A stretch of DNA of 64,000 nucleotides from Roseiarcus sp963770275. Its GTDB lineage: Bacteria; Pseudomonadota; Alphaproteobacteria; Rhizobiales; Beijerinckiaceae. The position numbers and the translations under genes were made by a program. Below, piece by piece: positions 16,402 to 27,187 of this stretch (position 1 is its first letter; every line of letters begins with the position of its first letter). The notes beneath the pieces were generated by a model. That model was given only the letters and a program-made list of their open reading frames with translations. It searched no databases and was not told the origin of the DNA. Where the stretch lies: contig CAVYPD010000020.1 in NCBI GenBank assembly GCA_963770275.1, positions 1-64,000 on the forward strand, given 5' to 3'.

Positions 16402-19190
16402 ATGGCCATGACCGCCAAAATCCAAAAGCTGACCCCTCGCTCTTCGGACGAGAAGGACGTTCCGCTGCGCGACGACATTCGTCTGCTCGGTCAAATCCTC
16501 GGCGACACCGTGCGCGAGCAGGAGGGCGAAGAGGTTTTCGAGCTGGTCGAGCAGATCCGCCAGGCCTCGATTCGCTTCCATCGCGACAACGAGATCGGCG
16601 CGCGGCGCGAGCTCGAGGCGACGCTCGACAGCCTCAACGCTGACCAGACGCTCGCGATCACTCGCGCCTACAGCTATTTCTCGCATCTCGCCAACATCGC
16701 CGAAGATCAGCATCACATCCGCCGCAACCGCGCCCATGCGATCGCCGGCTCCGCGCCCCGTCCCGGTTCGCTCGCCTACTCGTTTCAACGCACCCGCGAG
16801 ATGGGCGTCGAGCCGAAGGCGCTCACCGACTTCTTCGATCACGCGCTGGTGAGCCCAGTGCTCACCGCCCATCCGACCGAAGTCCGGCGCAAGAGCACGC
16901 TCACTCGGGAACTCGAGATCGCGAAATTGCTCGACGAGCGCGAAGGCGCAGGCGGCAACGAGGATGAGCTTGCGCTCAACGAGGAAAGACTTCGGCGGGC
17001 CGTGCTCATCCTCTGGCGCACGAACCTCCTGCGCCAGACGAAGCTCAAGGTCATCGACGAGGTCGCCAACGCCCTCTCATTCTACGACTATACGTTCTTC
17101 CATGAGTTGCCTCGCCTCTACGGCGCGATCGAGGATAGGCTCGACGCCATTTCCGGCGAGCCGCGCACGAAGCCAATCGGCTCGTTCCTGTGCGTCGGGT
17201 CGTGGATCGGCGGCGACCGCGACGGCAATCCGTTCGTCACCGCTGACGTGCTCAACGAGTCGATGCGGCTGCAGAGCGCCCGGGCGATCAGCCACTATCT
17301 GGACGAATTGCACGAGCTGGGCGCCGAGCTGTCGCTTGCCTCCAATCTCGCCACGATGAGTCCGGAACTTGCCGCGCTCGCCGACACGTCCGACAATTCC
17401 GCCGCCGCGCGCCGCAAGGAGCCCTACCGACGCGCCATCACCGGAATGTATTCGCGCCTCGCCAAGACGGCGCGCGAGCTTGACCATGTCATCGCGCTTC
17501 GTCAGCCGATCGTTGATCGGGCGCCCTATGCGTCGGCGGCGGAATTCAGCGCCGACCTCGCGACCATCGCGCTCTCGCTGAGGCAGACCAACGCCGGCAT
17601 CGTCGCTCGCGGGCGGCTGCGCGCCTTGCAGCGCGCTGTCGACGTGTTCGGCTTTCATCTGGCGCCCATCGACCTCAGGCAGAACTCGGACGTCCACGAG
17701 CGCACGATCGCCGAGCTGTTCGCCGCCGCGTCGCCGGGCCTCGACTACAAGGCGCTGAGCGAGGCGGAGCGGGTGGAGCTCCTGCGTCGCGAACTTGTCG
17801 TCGCCCCGCCCGCTGTTCTCGCCTTTCATGGCTTATGGCGAGGAGACGGCCGGCGAACTCGCGCTGTTTCGCGCCGCCGCTGATATCCGGAGCAAATACG
17901 GCCCCGGCTCGATCCGAACCTCGATCATCTCCAAGACGGACAGCGTCTCCGACATGCTGGAGCTGGCGCTGATCCTGAAGGAAGTGGGACTTGATCACCG
18001 CGGAGGGGTCGTCGGCGCTCGCGCTCGTGCCGCTGTTCGAGACGATCGAGGATCTGCGCAATTGCGTCGGCGTGATGGATCAGCTCCTTTCACTCCCCGA
18101 GTACCGCAGGCTGGTCGATTCGCGCGGCCGCGAGCAGGAGGTGATGCTCGGCTATTCCGAATTCGAACAAGGACGGCGGCTTCGTCACCTCGGGCTGGGA
18201 GCTTTACAAGGCGGAGATCGGCCTGGTCGAAGTCTTCCGCAAGCATGGCGTGCGCATCCGCCTCTTCCATGGCCGCGGCGGCTCGGTCGGACGCGGCGGC
18301 GGTCCGAGCTATGACGCGATCCTGGCGCAGCCGGGCGGCGCGGTGCAGGGGCAGATCCGCATCACCGAACAGGGCGAGATCATATCGAGCAAATACTCGA
18401 ACCCCGAGGTCGGGCGACGCAATCTGGAGACGCTCGCCTCGGCGACGCTCGAAGCCACGCTGTTGCAGGACGAGAGCCCCGCGCCCGACCCAGCTTTTCT
18501 CGAGACGATGGAGGAATTGTCGCTTTCCGCCTACAAGGCCTATCGCGGCCTTGTCTACGAGACCGAGGGCTTCGTGCGCTATTTCTGGGCCTCGACCGTC
18601 ATCACCGAGATCGCGAGCCTCAACATCGGCTCGCGCCCCGCCTCGCGCAAGAAGACACAAGCGATTGAGGATTTGCGCGCGATTCCCTGGGTGTTCTCGT
18701 GGGCGCAGTGCCGGCTGATGCTGCCCGGCTGGTTCGGCTTCGGCTCGGCGGTGAAGGCCTATATCGACGCCCATCCGCAAGGACGGGCTCGAGACGCTCA
18801 AGGCCATGTATGTCCGCTGGCCGTTCTTCCGCACCCAGCTCTCCAACATGGACATGGTGATGGCGAAGTCCAGCCTCGCGATCGCCTCGCGCTACGCGCG
18901 GCTCGTCGAGGACGTCAGTTTGCGCGAGAAGATCTTCGCCCGAATCTCCGGCGAGTGGCGCGATTCGGTCGACGCGCTCAACGCGATCATGGAGCAGTCG
19001 AAGCTGCTCGAGAGCAATCCGCTGCTCGACCGCTCGATCCGCAATCGCTTTCCCTTATCTCGACCCGCTCAACCACGTGCAGGTCGAGCTTCTGAAACTG
19101 TACCGTTCGCGCGCGTCGAGCGAGAAGGTGTTGACCGGCATCCAGCTCACCATCAACGGCGTCTCGGCGGGGTTGCGGAATAGCGGATAA
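16402..19190 (+). CDS. ppc: Phosphoenolpyruvate carboxylase, five single-base frameshifts
   Basis: Carboxylates PEP to oxaloacetate. Conserved blocks are all present and in order: VLTAHPTEVRRKS (catalytic His), SWIGGDRDGNPFV, FHLAPIDLRQNS, FMAYGEETAGELALF, ALVPLFETIEDLR, SNKDGGFVTSGWELYKAE, FHGRGGSVGRGGGPSYDAI, FGFGSAVKAYI, YVRWPFFRTQLSN and the C-terminal QLTINGVSAGLRNSG. The frame changes at about 17796, 17991, 18160, 18781 and 19053. Each is explained by one extra base, for example GAATTC for GATTC in the SNKDGG block. Corrected length is about 928 residues, normal. The start ATG 16402 follows a weak ribosome site. Because the protein sequence is otherwise conserved, sequencing error is likelier than decay. 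Confidence 0.92.
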
Positions 19191-19216
19191 TGATGCGGGC
19201 GCCTGGTGGAATCCAT

Positions 19217-21017
19217 TCAGCCTCCGCCCAGCACCCCCTTCATCGCCAGGTTGGTTTCCTGCGCGTAGCGCCGCGCGGCATAGGCCTCGCCGAGCGTGCC
19301 TAGCACCTGCTCCGTTCCGCGCGCGGTGACGACGAGCGTGTCGGCCTGGGAGGCGCCGAAGACGTCGAGCGCCCGGCGGACGTTGTCATCCGGATGCAGG
19401 ACAGTCGCCGGCAGACGGACGATGGCGGTGATCGGGCCGCCGTCGCCGCCGTTCTCGAGGACGAGCGCGTGCGCCTCGGCGACGTGGATCAGCCCTTGAT
19501 ATCGCCCTTCTTCGCCAACCGCGACAACGACATTGGCGCTGCCAAGCGGATAGGCTTCGCGGAAGGCGCGGACCGACTGATCGGCGGGAAACCTCGGCGG
19601 CGCAGGCGCCATCATGCGCCCGACAGTCAGCTCGCGCAGCCACCCGACGTCCTGGCCGCCGCGGATCGTCTCGCCGCGCAGATGCAGGCGCCAAGTCGTG
19701 AACGAATAGCCGAAGGTCGCGCGCACCGCGAGCGTGGTCGCAATCGAAGCCGCGAGAGCGCCGCCGGCGACGCCGAGGTTTCCGGTGCTCTCGAGCACCA
19801 GAAAGGTCATGGTCAACGGACCGCCGACGATCGCGGCGCTCAAGCGCGCCCATGCCGACCAGCACGCAAGCCGTGGTCTCGAGTCCCATCGACGGCGCGA
19901 CGGCGTCGACGCCGATCGAATAGAGCTTGCCGAGCAGCGAGCCGACGAACAGCGAGGCGAAGAACATTCCGCCGCGAAAGCCCGACGCGAGCGAAACGAG
20001 GCAGGCGAACAGCTTGAGCACGATGAGCGTCGCCAACTCCGTCGCCGTCATCGGCCAATAGAAGTCGAGCCCGAGCGCGCCGTGGCCTGCGCCCAGCACC
20101 TGCGGGCTGTAGAGCGCCATCGAACCGACCATCAATCCGCCAACGACCGGTCGAACGAGACGCGACGGGATCGCCCAGCGGAACGCCCGTTCGATCAACG
20201 CCGCCACCCGCATTGCGCCGACGCCCACCGCCGCCGCGACCAGGCCGAGCCCAATCAGCGCGCCATAGTCGACGAACGTCAGCGGGGCGACGGTGGGCGC
20301 TGTGATGTCGTAAGGCGCGCCAATGATCGCCTGAGTGGTGAGCGACGCGGCGAGGGTGGCGGCGAAGACGGGAATCGCGTTCGCGAGCGAATAGGCGCCG
20401 ATGATGAGCTCGAAGGCGTAAAAGGCGCCAGTGAGCGGCGCGCCGAACGCCGCCGCAATCGCGCCGCCCGCCCCGCAACCGACGAGCACGCGGAGATCCT
20501 GTCGGCGCAAGCGCGATCTCACGCCGAGATACGAGGCGACGCCCGCGCCGATCTGCGCATAGCCCGCCTCGAGCCCGACCGATGCGCCGCAGCCATTCGA
20601 GATCACGGTCTGCGTCGCCACCAAAAGGCTTTGGCGGAGCGACATGCGCCCGCCGCGCAAGGCGTTGGCCTCGACCGGATCGACTGCGGGAGGCGCCTTT
20701 TTGCGAGACAGCCAGAGGTCGATCGCGCCGAGCAACAGTCCGCCCAGCATCGGCGCACCAAAGGCGGCGAGGGGCGCGACCCGCGAGGCGGCGCTTAGGT
20801 GAACATCGAAGGGAATGCCAAAAATCCGCACATGCGCGAGGTTGACGACGCTGGTCATCACGGCGACGCACAAGCCGGCAAGGACGCCTATGCCGATCGC
20901 AAGCGCCGTCATGCCAAATTCGCTCGCGCGCAATCTCGTGCGCGCTGTCGCAAGCGCGATCAGCGCCGGGCGGGGCACAGAGATCAACCGGGCGCGACGT
21001 CGGACGGGAGAGCCCAT
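19217..21017 (-). CDS. ClC-type chloride channel/antiporter with C-terminal CBS pair, one frameshift
   Basis: A voltage-gated ClC-family protein of the bacterial/plant type. Selectivity-filter blocks visible are GCGASVGLEAGYAQIG (GxEGP-like region), VGCGAGGAIAAAFGAPLTGA with FYAFE, and SGFRGGMFFASLFVGSLLG. The frame shifts by one base at about 19843 between VLVGMGAL and SAAIVGGPLTMTFLVLE. The rest carries the last membrane helices and a CBS tandem (ELTVGRMMAPAPPRFPADQS, LPATVLHPDDNVRRALDVF). Total about 599 residues. ATG 21017 gives the start. Located between ppc (convergent) and proB. Confidence 0.88.
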
Positions 21018-21083
21018 AGTCCAAGCTTATGCGCGGCGGGCCGTTGCTCTGCCAAGGCCGCAGGACCGACGCCCCGCTCATGC

Positions 21084-22213
21084 TCAGAGCGCGGAAAGCG
21101 CCATGTCGTCGCGATGAATCATTTCGGCGCGGCCTGCCGTCCCCAGGATATGGGCGATATCGCGCGAATTGCGGCCGCGGATGCGCTCCGCATGCAGCGC
21201 GTCATAGGCAATGAGCCCCCGCCCGATCTCGGCCCCACGCTCGTCGCGGATGGCGACGCAATCGCCGCGCGCAAACACGCCTTCGACCCGCGTGACCCCA
21301 GCCGGCAGCAGGCTTTTGCCGCGGGCGAGCGCCGCGGCAGCGCCAGCATCGACGAACACGGCTCCTTTAAGTTCAAGCGACCCGCCGATCCAAACCTTGC
21401 GCGCCGCGACCGGGTTCGACGGGGTTAGGAACCAGGTGCAGCCGCCGCCTTCCGCGATTCGCGCGATTGGATGCGGAATGCGTCCGTCGGTGATCACCAT
21501 GTGCGCGCCGGCCGACGTGGCGATGCGGGCGGCCTCAATCTTGGTGCGCATGCCGCCCCGCGACAGTTCGGACGCCGCGCCGCCGGCCATCGCTTCGATC
21601 TCGGGCGTCACGCGCTCGACGACGGGAAGCAATCGCGCCTGCGCGTTGCGATGAGGCGGCGAATCATAAAGCCCAGCGACATCGGAGAGAAGAATCAAAA
21701 GGTCCGCACTCGTCATGGTGGCGACTCGCGCCGCGAGACGATCATTGTCGCCGTAGCGGATCTCGCTCGTTGCGACCGTGTCGTTCTCGTTGATGATCGG
21801 GATTGCGCGCATCGTGAAGAGACGGCCGAGCGTCGCGCGTGCATTGAGATAGCGGCGGCGCTCTTCCGTGTCCTGTAAGGTTAAGAGCACCTGGCCCGCG
21901 ACAATGCCGTGTTGAGCGAGGGCGCGCGACCACTCGCTGGCGAGCGCGATCTGTCCGATCGCCGCGGAAGCTTGGCTGTCTTCGAGCTTCAGCGCTCCCT
22001 TCGGCAGCGCGGCGATCGTGCGGCCAAGCGCGATCGCGCCGGAGGATACGACAATCACGCTCGCGCCGCGCTCGTGCAGCGCGGCGATGTCTGACGACGA
22101 GCGCTTCGAGCCATTCGCGCCTGACGGCGCCGAGGCGCGCCGTCGACCAGGAGCGATGAGCCGACCTTGACGACGATGCGGTTGAATTGATCGAGAGAGG
22201 GAAGCTTAACCAC
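21084..22213 (-). CDS. proB: Glutamate 5-kinase, two frameshifts near the N-terminus
   Basis: First enzyme of proline synthesis. The N-terminus FNRIVVKVGSSLLVDGA is in one frame, LGAVRREWLEALV in the next, and from DIAALHERGASVIVVSSGAI onward the long frame continues. So two single-base insertions lie at about 22130 and 22090. Later blocks are typical: INENDTVATSEIRYGDNDRL (substrate Asn/Asp), LLSDVAGLYDSPP, GGMRTKIEAARIA, and a C-terminal PUA domain (FVDAGAAAALARGKSLLPAG). The start I propose is GTG 22213. Corrected length is about 375 residues. Confidence 0.88.
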
Positions 22214-22240
22214 GATCGCCGGTGAGAAGGAAAGGCTTGA

Positions 22241-22272
22241 CCGCCCGAAACCTTGGGCGGGCGAGCGTTTTT
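22241..22272 (+). terminator. GC stem-loop followed by T5
   Basis: CCGCCC and GGGCGG (22241-22246, 22255-22260) form a hairpin, followed on the plus strand by GCGAGCG and a run of five T (22268-22272). No plus-strand gene is visible upstream. On the minus strand the same hairpin lies between the hybrid kinase and proB without a good T-run. It may stop antisense transcription or act as a weak intercistronic element. Confidence 0.35.
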
Positions 22273-22521
22273 CGTCTAGTGCAGCGAGGCGGGGATGGCA
22301 AGGCAAGGGGTCGGGATAGGTCCGACCGCTTTCCCTAACGCAACGATCATCGGGTTCAGGCGAGCCGTCGACAAGGTCGGGCAGAGCGAACGCTTCAAGT
22401 TGGCTTCGAGGACAAGCGCGGCTATCTCGGCAAATATTCGATCGAGGAATCGATTCAAGACTAGCGGCGACGCGCGACGTGAGACCTTCTGGCGCGTAGG
22501 TGTGGCCGCTCCGGTTCGCTT

Positions 22522-24304
22522 CTATGACGCGCGCAGACGTTCGCGTGACGGCGCCGCCCGAGTGGCGCACACTCCCTCCACCGTTTCCGCTAGCGCGCCG
22601 AACTCGACCGGCTTGATGAGAATGGCGTCGAACCCAGCGGCCGACGGGGAGACTCTCCACTCCTCGAAAGCATTGGCGGTCAGGGCGATAATGGGCGTCG
22701 GCGACCAGCCGCAGGAAGCCTCGAGCCTCCGCAAACGGCGCGTGGCCTCGTAGCCGTCGAGACCTGGCATCTTAAGGTCCATCAAGATGACGTCGAACGG
22801 TCGAGATTCTAGAGGCGCGATCGGCGAGGCCAGACGCAGCGCCTCTTCGCCGTCGAATGCGCGAACGACCTCGAAGCCCAAGCGGCGCATCGCCTTTTGA
22901 GTAATGAGAGCATTGATGTCGTTGTCTTCGGCGACAAGGGCGCGGCGGACTAACGGGGGCGATGAGAGGCGCGAGGTCGGGCCGGGGGGCGGGTCGACAT
23001 CCCATGCCACGCGCTCGAAAAGCGAGCGCGCGCGAACCGGCTTGACCAGCCAGCCGTCGAAACCCTTGAGCGCGATCTGCCCGAACGCGTGGCGTTCAAA
23101 GGGCGAAAACAGCACCAGGCTGCGTCGGATCGCCGCTTCCCGCGCGGCTTGCGCCAGCCGCTTGGTGGCTTCAGGTCCGAGCGCGCAATCGACGATGACG
23201 ACATCGGGCTTGTGCGGGGCGTTCAACGCCTCGAGGCCGGAGTCCAGGCCCTCGGCCCGATCTACTTCGACGCCAGCTTCTATGAGGCGCGCTTCGATAG
23301 CCGGCGCCTCGAATGGAGAATTGGCGATGATGAGAGCTCGCGTTCCACTGGGGACGCGGCGCATCGTCTCCGGTGTGGCCAGCGGCTCGACTGAGGCGCA
23401 TTTCGGCAACCGGACGGCAAAGGCGAAAATCGACCCTCCGCCTGGATTGTCAGAAAGCGACAGCTCACCGCCCATGAGGCGGACAAGCTCGCGCGAGATG
23501 GCGAGCCCCAACCCTGCGCCCTCGAAGCGGCGCGCGTGCGAGATGTCGCCTTGCTCGAAACTGTCGAAAACCGCCTTCCGGCGATCCGCCGGCACGCCGG
23601 GTCCAGTATCGATCACCGAGAACCGCGCCGCGCCCATTTCGCCGCGCTCGACCGTCACGCAGACGCCGCCCCGATCGGTGAATTTGACCGCGTTGCCGGC
23701 AAGGTTCATGAGGATTTGGCGCAGGCGGGGGCCGTCCGCGCGGACGAAGCGCGGTGCGCCGGCGCTGAATGAGGCCGCGATCTCAATGCCTTTGCTCTGG
23801 GCGCGCGGCGCGAGCAGTTCGACCACGCCCTCGGTAAGCCGACGAAGATCGACCCTCTCGACAACGAGATCGAAACGGCCCGCCTCTATCTTGGCCAGAT
23901 CGAGGATTTCGTCGATCAGCGCGATGAGCGCGCGTGCCGGAGCTGCGGATCGCCTCGACATAGCTTGCGTTTTCCGGATCGAGCGAGGCCTCCCGCAACA
24001 GATCGGCCATACCGAGAATGCCGCTAATCGGAGTGCGGATTTCGTGGCTCATCGTCGTCAGGAAGCGAGATTTGGCCTCGCTCGCCGCCTCTGCTTTGTC
24101 GCGGGCGCCCGCGGCTTCCTTCAGACGCCAGAGTTCATCGCGCAATCCGTCGTTCTCGGCGGCGACCTGCGCCCCGCGCGCTTCCGCTTGTCGCCGGGCG
24201 CAGCCGGCGGCTCCGGCGAGCGCAGCCGCCAACGCGATGACCACGCCAGCCTGAAGCCACAGCGCATGGACCGCGAAATCCGCCAACCCGGCGCCCAGAT
24301 CCAT
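22522..24304 (-). CDS. Hybrid sensor histidine kinase, HisKA-HATPase-REC-REC, one frameshift
   Basis: The N-terminus has one hydrophobic segment (GVVIALAAALAGAAG) and a coiled-coil-like stretch, then the H-box FLTTMSHEIRTPISGILG. The frame shifts at about 23935 (SSGT to ALIALIDEILDLAKIEAGRF). The ATPase core shows the N-box LMNLAGNAVKFTD, G1 DTGPGVPAD and G2 GAGLGLAISREL. A first receiver domain is degenerate: it lacks the early acidic pair (IIANSPF), though VIVD and LVKP remain. The second receiver is complete (VAEDND, VILMDLKMPGLDGYE, LIKPVEF). No separate input domain is visible, so signal sensing is unclear. No cognate regulator is adjacent. Confidence 0.85.
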
Positions 24305-24426
24305 TTCCAATCCCGCGTAAGCCCGGCGACGCGCCGATTAGCTTGGAGATCCATGGTCTCAGGCGGCAGTTGTGAACCCCTTGCGGAATTCGGCCGAATT
24401 GTAGGGTTTGCGCCGATTCCGACTGT

Positions 24427-25966
24427 CTATGCCGCCGCGACGGCGCGGTCTGGCGCGCCGCGGTAGGAGAGCGCTTCGGCGAAATGCAGGCGACGGGTCG
24501 GGCCCCCGCCGTCCAGGTCAGCCAGTGTGCGAGCAAGCTTAAGCACGCGATGATAGCCGCGCGCCGACAGACGGAGCCGCTCCGCGGCGTCGCGCAACAG
24601 GGCCAGACCCGATGCGTCCGCTTCCGCGATCTCCTCGACGAGCGCTCGCCGGCGCGCGGGCGTTGCAAACGACGCCGTCGAGCCCGAGGCCGGCGTAACG
24701 TGCGAGCTGGATCTGGCGGGCCGCCGCCACCCTGGCGCCCGCTTCTGCCGAGCCTTCTCGGGCCGGCGGCGTCATCAGATCCGACGCCAGGACTGACGGC
24801 ACGTCGACGACGAGATCGAAGCGATCCAGAAGCGGACCGGAGAGGCGGCCGAGATATTGCGCCACGCATCGATCGTTTGGCGCGCGCTTGCAGGCGTAAC
24901 CCGGCTCGTTGGCCATGCCGCACCGGCATGGGTTCATCGCCGCGATCAATTGAAATCGCGCCGGATAGACGACGCGATGATTGGCGCGCGCGATCGCCAC
25001 TTCGCCGGTCTCGATCGGCTGGCGCAGGCTGTCCAGCACCTGCGGCTGAAACTCCGGCAGTTCGTCGAGGAACAAGACGCCATTGTGGGCGAGCGAAATC
25101 TCGCCGGGCTTGGCATGGACGCCGCCTCCGACCAGCGCCGGCATCGAGGCCGAATGATGGGGGCTTCGGAACGGGCGCCGGTCGGTCAGGGCGCCGCCGG
25201 CGAGCGCGCCCGCAACCGAATGGATCATCGACACTTCGAGCAGTTCGCGCGGGGTCAAAGGCGGCAGGATCGACGGCAAACGCTGGGCGAGCATCGACTT
25301 GCCGGCTCCCGGAGCGCCGCTCATCAAAAGGTTGTGGCCGCCGGCCGCCGCGACCTCGAGCGCGCGTTTGGCGCTCTCCTGGCCCTTGATATCGCGCAGA
25401 TCCGGCTGTGGCCCGCCCGATGCGCGCAAGGCAGGCTCGGGACGCGACAGCACTTGCGCGCCCTTGAAGTGGTTGGCGAGCTGGATCAGCGAGCGCGGTG
25501 CGAGGATCTCGAGATCGGCCGACGCCCACGCCGCCTCGGGTCCGCAGGCGGCCGGGCAAATCAAGCCTTTACCGGCGGCGTTAGCGGCGATCGCGGCGGG
25601 CAGCACGCCGGCGACCGCGCTGATCGCGCCATCGAGCGCGAGCTCGCCGATCACCGCGAAGCCGTCGAGCGCATCGGGCGGAATGGCGCCGATCGCCGCC
25701 ATGACCGCGAGCGCAATCGGCAGGTCGTAATGGCTGCCTTCCTTCGGCATGTCGGCCGGCGCGAGGTTGACGGTGATCCGCTTCGCAGGAAGGGCGAGAC
25801 CCGAGGCGATCAGCGCCGAGCGCACCCGCTCGCGCGATTCGCCCACCGCCTTGTCGCCAAGACCGACGATGGTGAAAGCGACGGTGCCTGATGCAATCTG
25901 CACTTGGACGTCGACCGGCCGGGCCTCCACGCCCTCAAAGGCCACCGTCGATACGCGCGCCACCAT
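24427..25966 (-). CDS. comM: YifB/ComM-family magnesium-chelatase-like AAA+ ATPase, one frameshift
   Basis: The N-terminal Lon-protease-like fold (VEVQV-type region VDVQVQIASG, VNLAPADMPKEGSHYDLPIA) is followed by the AAA+ module: Walker A SGAPGAGKSMLAQRL, Walker B GVLFLDELPEF, FRSPHHSASMPALVGGG, and the Cys-containing AAMNPCRCGMANEPGYACK. After VVCNARAPA the frame shifts at about 24685. The adjacent frame continues LVEEIAEADASGLALLRDAA and GYHRVLKLARTLADL to a stop at 24427-24429. Corrected length is about 512 residues. Relatives (ComM) act in branch migration during natural transformation. Start ATG 25966. Confidence 0.9.
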
Positions 25967-26110
25967 GTCCGCCCCCCGCCCGGGCTCGCCAATGGTTGGA
26001 ACATTTGCAGAACAATGACCGAAGCGCAAGGGGCAAATCGGTGGTGAGCCGACGGGTCGCGCGTGAAGGCAAGCGCCCGCCGCGGCTCGGGCCTCAGCCC
26101 TGCCTTTGCG

Positions 26111-26186
26111 AATAAGCGCCAATAACCGCCACTAAACGCGAATAAACGTTAGTAAAATAGCTAGCGTTTACTAACGTTTATTTTTT
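26111..26186. repeat. Helically phased decamer array ending in a 16-bp perfect inverted repeat
   Basis: Five decamers follow without gaps: AATAAGCGCC, AATAACCGCC, ACTAAACGCG, AATAAACGTT, AGTAAAATAG. Two more units lie inverted (on the other strand AATAAACGTT and AGTAAACGCT). The fourth and fifth units and the inverted pair form a perfect inverted repeat, AATAAACGTTAGTAAA (26141-26156) against its complement (26167-26182), with a 10-base spacer. A run of six T follows (26181-26186). The array lies about 150 bp upstream of comM and 320 bp before the Nudix gene. The 10-bp phasing fits protein binding on one helix face or curved DNA. A terminator reading is possible but no plus-strand gene precedes it. 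Confidence 0.7.
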
Positions 26187-26508
26187 CGAATCGAGCCTTT
26201 TCAATGGGTTATAGCCGTTTGGAACAAAAATTTCTTCCCTTCCGAGGCCCGGGTCGAAACGTCGCACACCCTTTCCTTTTCGTCCCGCGGTGGCAACCAA
26301 CGGGCTCGATCCCGGCGATAGGCAAAGGTATAGCACGTACTTCTGGTATTTGTAAATCAAATGTAGCAAAATCTGTTTTTCAGACTTTGGATGCGGGAGG
26401 CGCTTTTCTCGCGGCGCGTCAAGCTCCAGGGTGGAGCGCTGCTGGGGCGAGCGAGTGAGAGCGATCTCCGCTTGAGATCGACGGCCTCGGGAAGGGGGAA
26501 GATGACCC
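26187..26508. other. AT-rich intergenic region before the Nudix gene
   Basis: About 320 bases with a noticeably AT-rich centre (26320-26390, for example TATTTGTAAATCAAATG). No gene, tRNA or clear terminator was found. It may hold the promoters for the Nudix gene and for comM. Confidence 0.35.
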
Positions 26509-26953
26509 ATGAATGACCGGTTATTCCCCGCACGCCCCATCCTCGCGGTTTCGGCTGCGGTGTTTCGAAAGGGCAGGGTGCTAATCGTGCGCCGAGCGCT
26601 GATGCCGCTGCTCGGCCATTTCAGCCTCCCCGGGGCACGCGTCGAGGTCGGCGAGACAATGGCCGCCGCGCTCGCCCGGAAGCTCATGGAGGAGATCGGC
26701 GTTGAGGCGGAGATCATCGCCTTTAACCGGCGGAAGCGATTTTCCACGAAGCGAGCCGAATACGAAGCATTTTGTCATTGCGTCGTTCGTCGCCCGCTGG
26801 ACAAGGAGCGAGCCGCGAGTGAGCGACGAGGTCGGCGCCGTCGACTGGATCGATCTGGCGGCCGCTTACCTTCGCCGACGACGCCGGAGCTTGGCGAAAT
26901 TTCTTGCGCGCGTGGCGCGGATCGAAGGTCAGACCGCAATCGTAGAAAAATGA
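26509..26953 (+). pseudogene. Nudix hydrolase, several frameshifts and an altered Nudix box
   Basis: The first 75 residues are clearly Nudix: ILAVSAAVFRKGRVLIVRR, then GHFSLPGARVEVGETM and ALARKLMEEIGVEAE. The Nudix box should read R-E-x-x-E-E; here the first Glu is Lys (RKLMEE). After about 26735 the coding signal jumps frame (EPNTKHFVIASFVARW, VSDEVGAVDWIDLAA), then back (PTTPELGEI), then again (RVARIEGQTAIVEK) to a TGA at 26953. At least three indels plus the box substitution make decay plausible here. A good GGGGGA ribosome site precedes ATG 26509. Confidence 0.65.
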
Positions 26954-27187
26954 CGGTGGACATTCAGCCGGACGTCGCAAAAGGGGGGATTTCAGGCTCA
27001 TCGCGATGCAATGACAAGAATGCGCAAATACCGGCCATTCCTCCAAAGGCGAGGCGGACAGCTCATGGACCCAAAGCGTCCTTCGACCGACGGTCGAGGT
27101 TCCTCTCATCGTCCGAATCGTTTCACATCGATACGAGCGGATTTGGCCGGGTCTTTGTGTTAGGCTCCGTGGCGGCGGAGGTTCGCC

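Noticed and set aside
22290..22520. Possible gene between proB and the hybrid kinase
   Set aside because: Frames on both strands are short or are extensions of neighbours; none carries a motif.
26141..26186. The decamer palindrome as a Rho-independent terminator
   Set aside because: The stem is AT-rich and no plus-strand gene precedes it; the phased repeats outside the stem are left unexplained by that reading.
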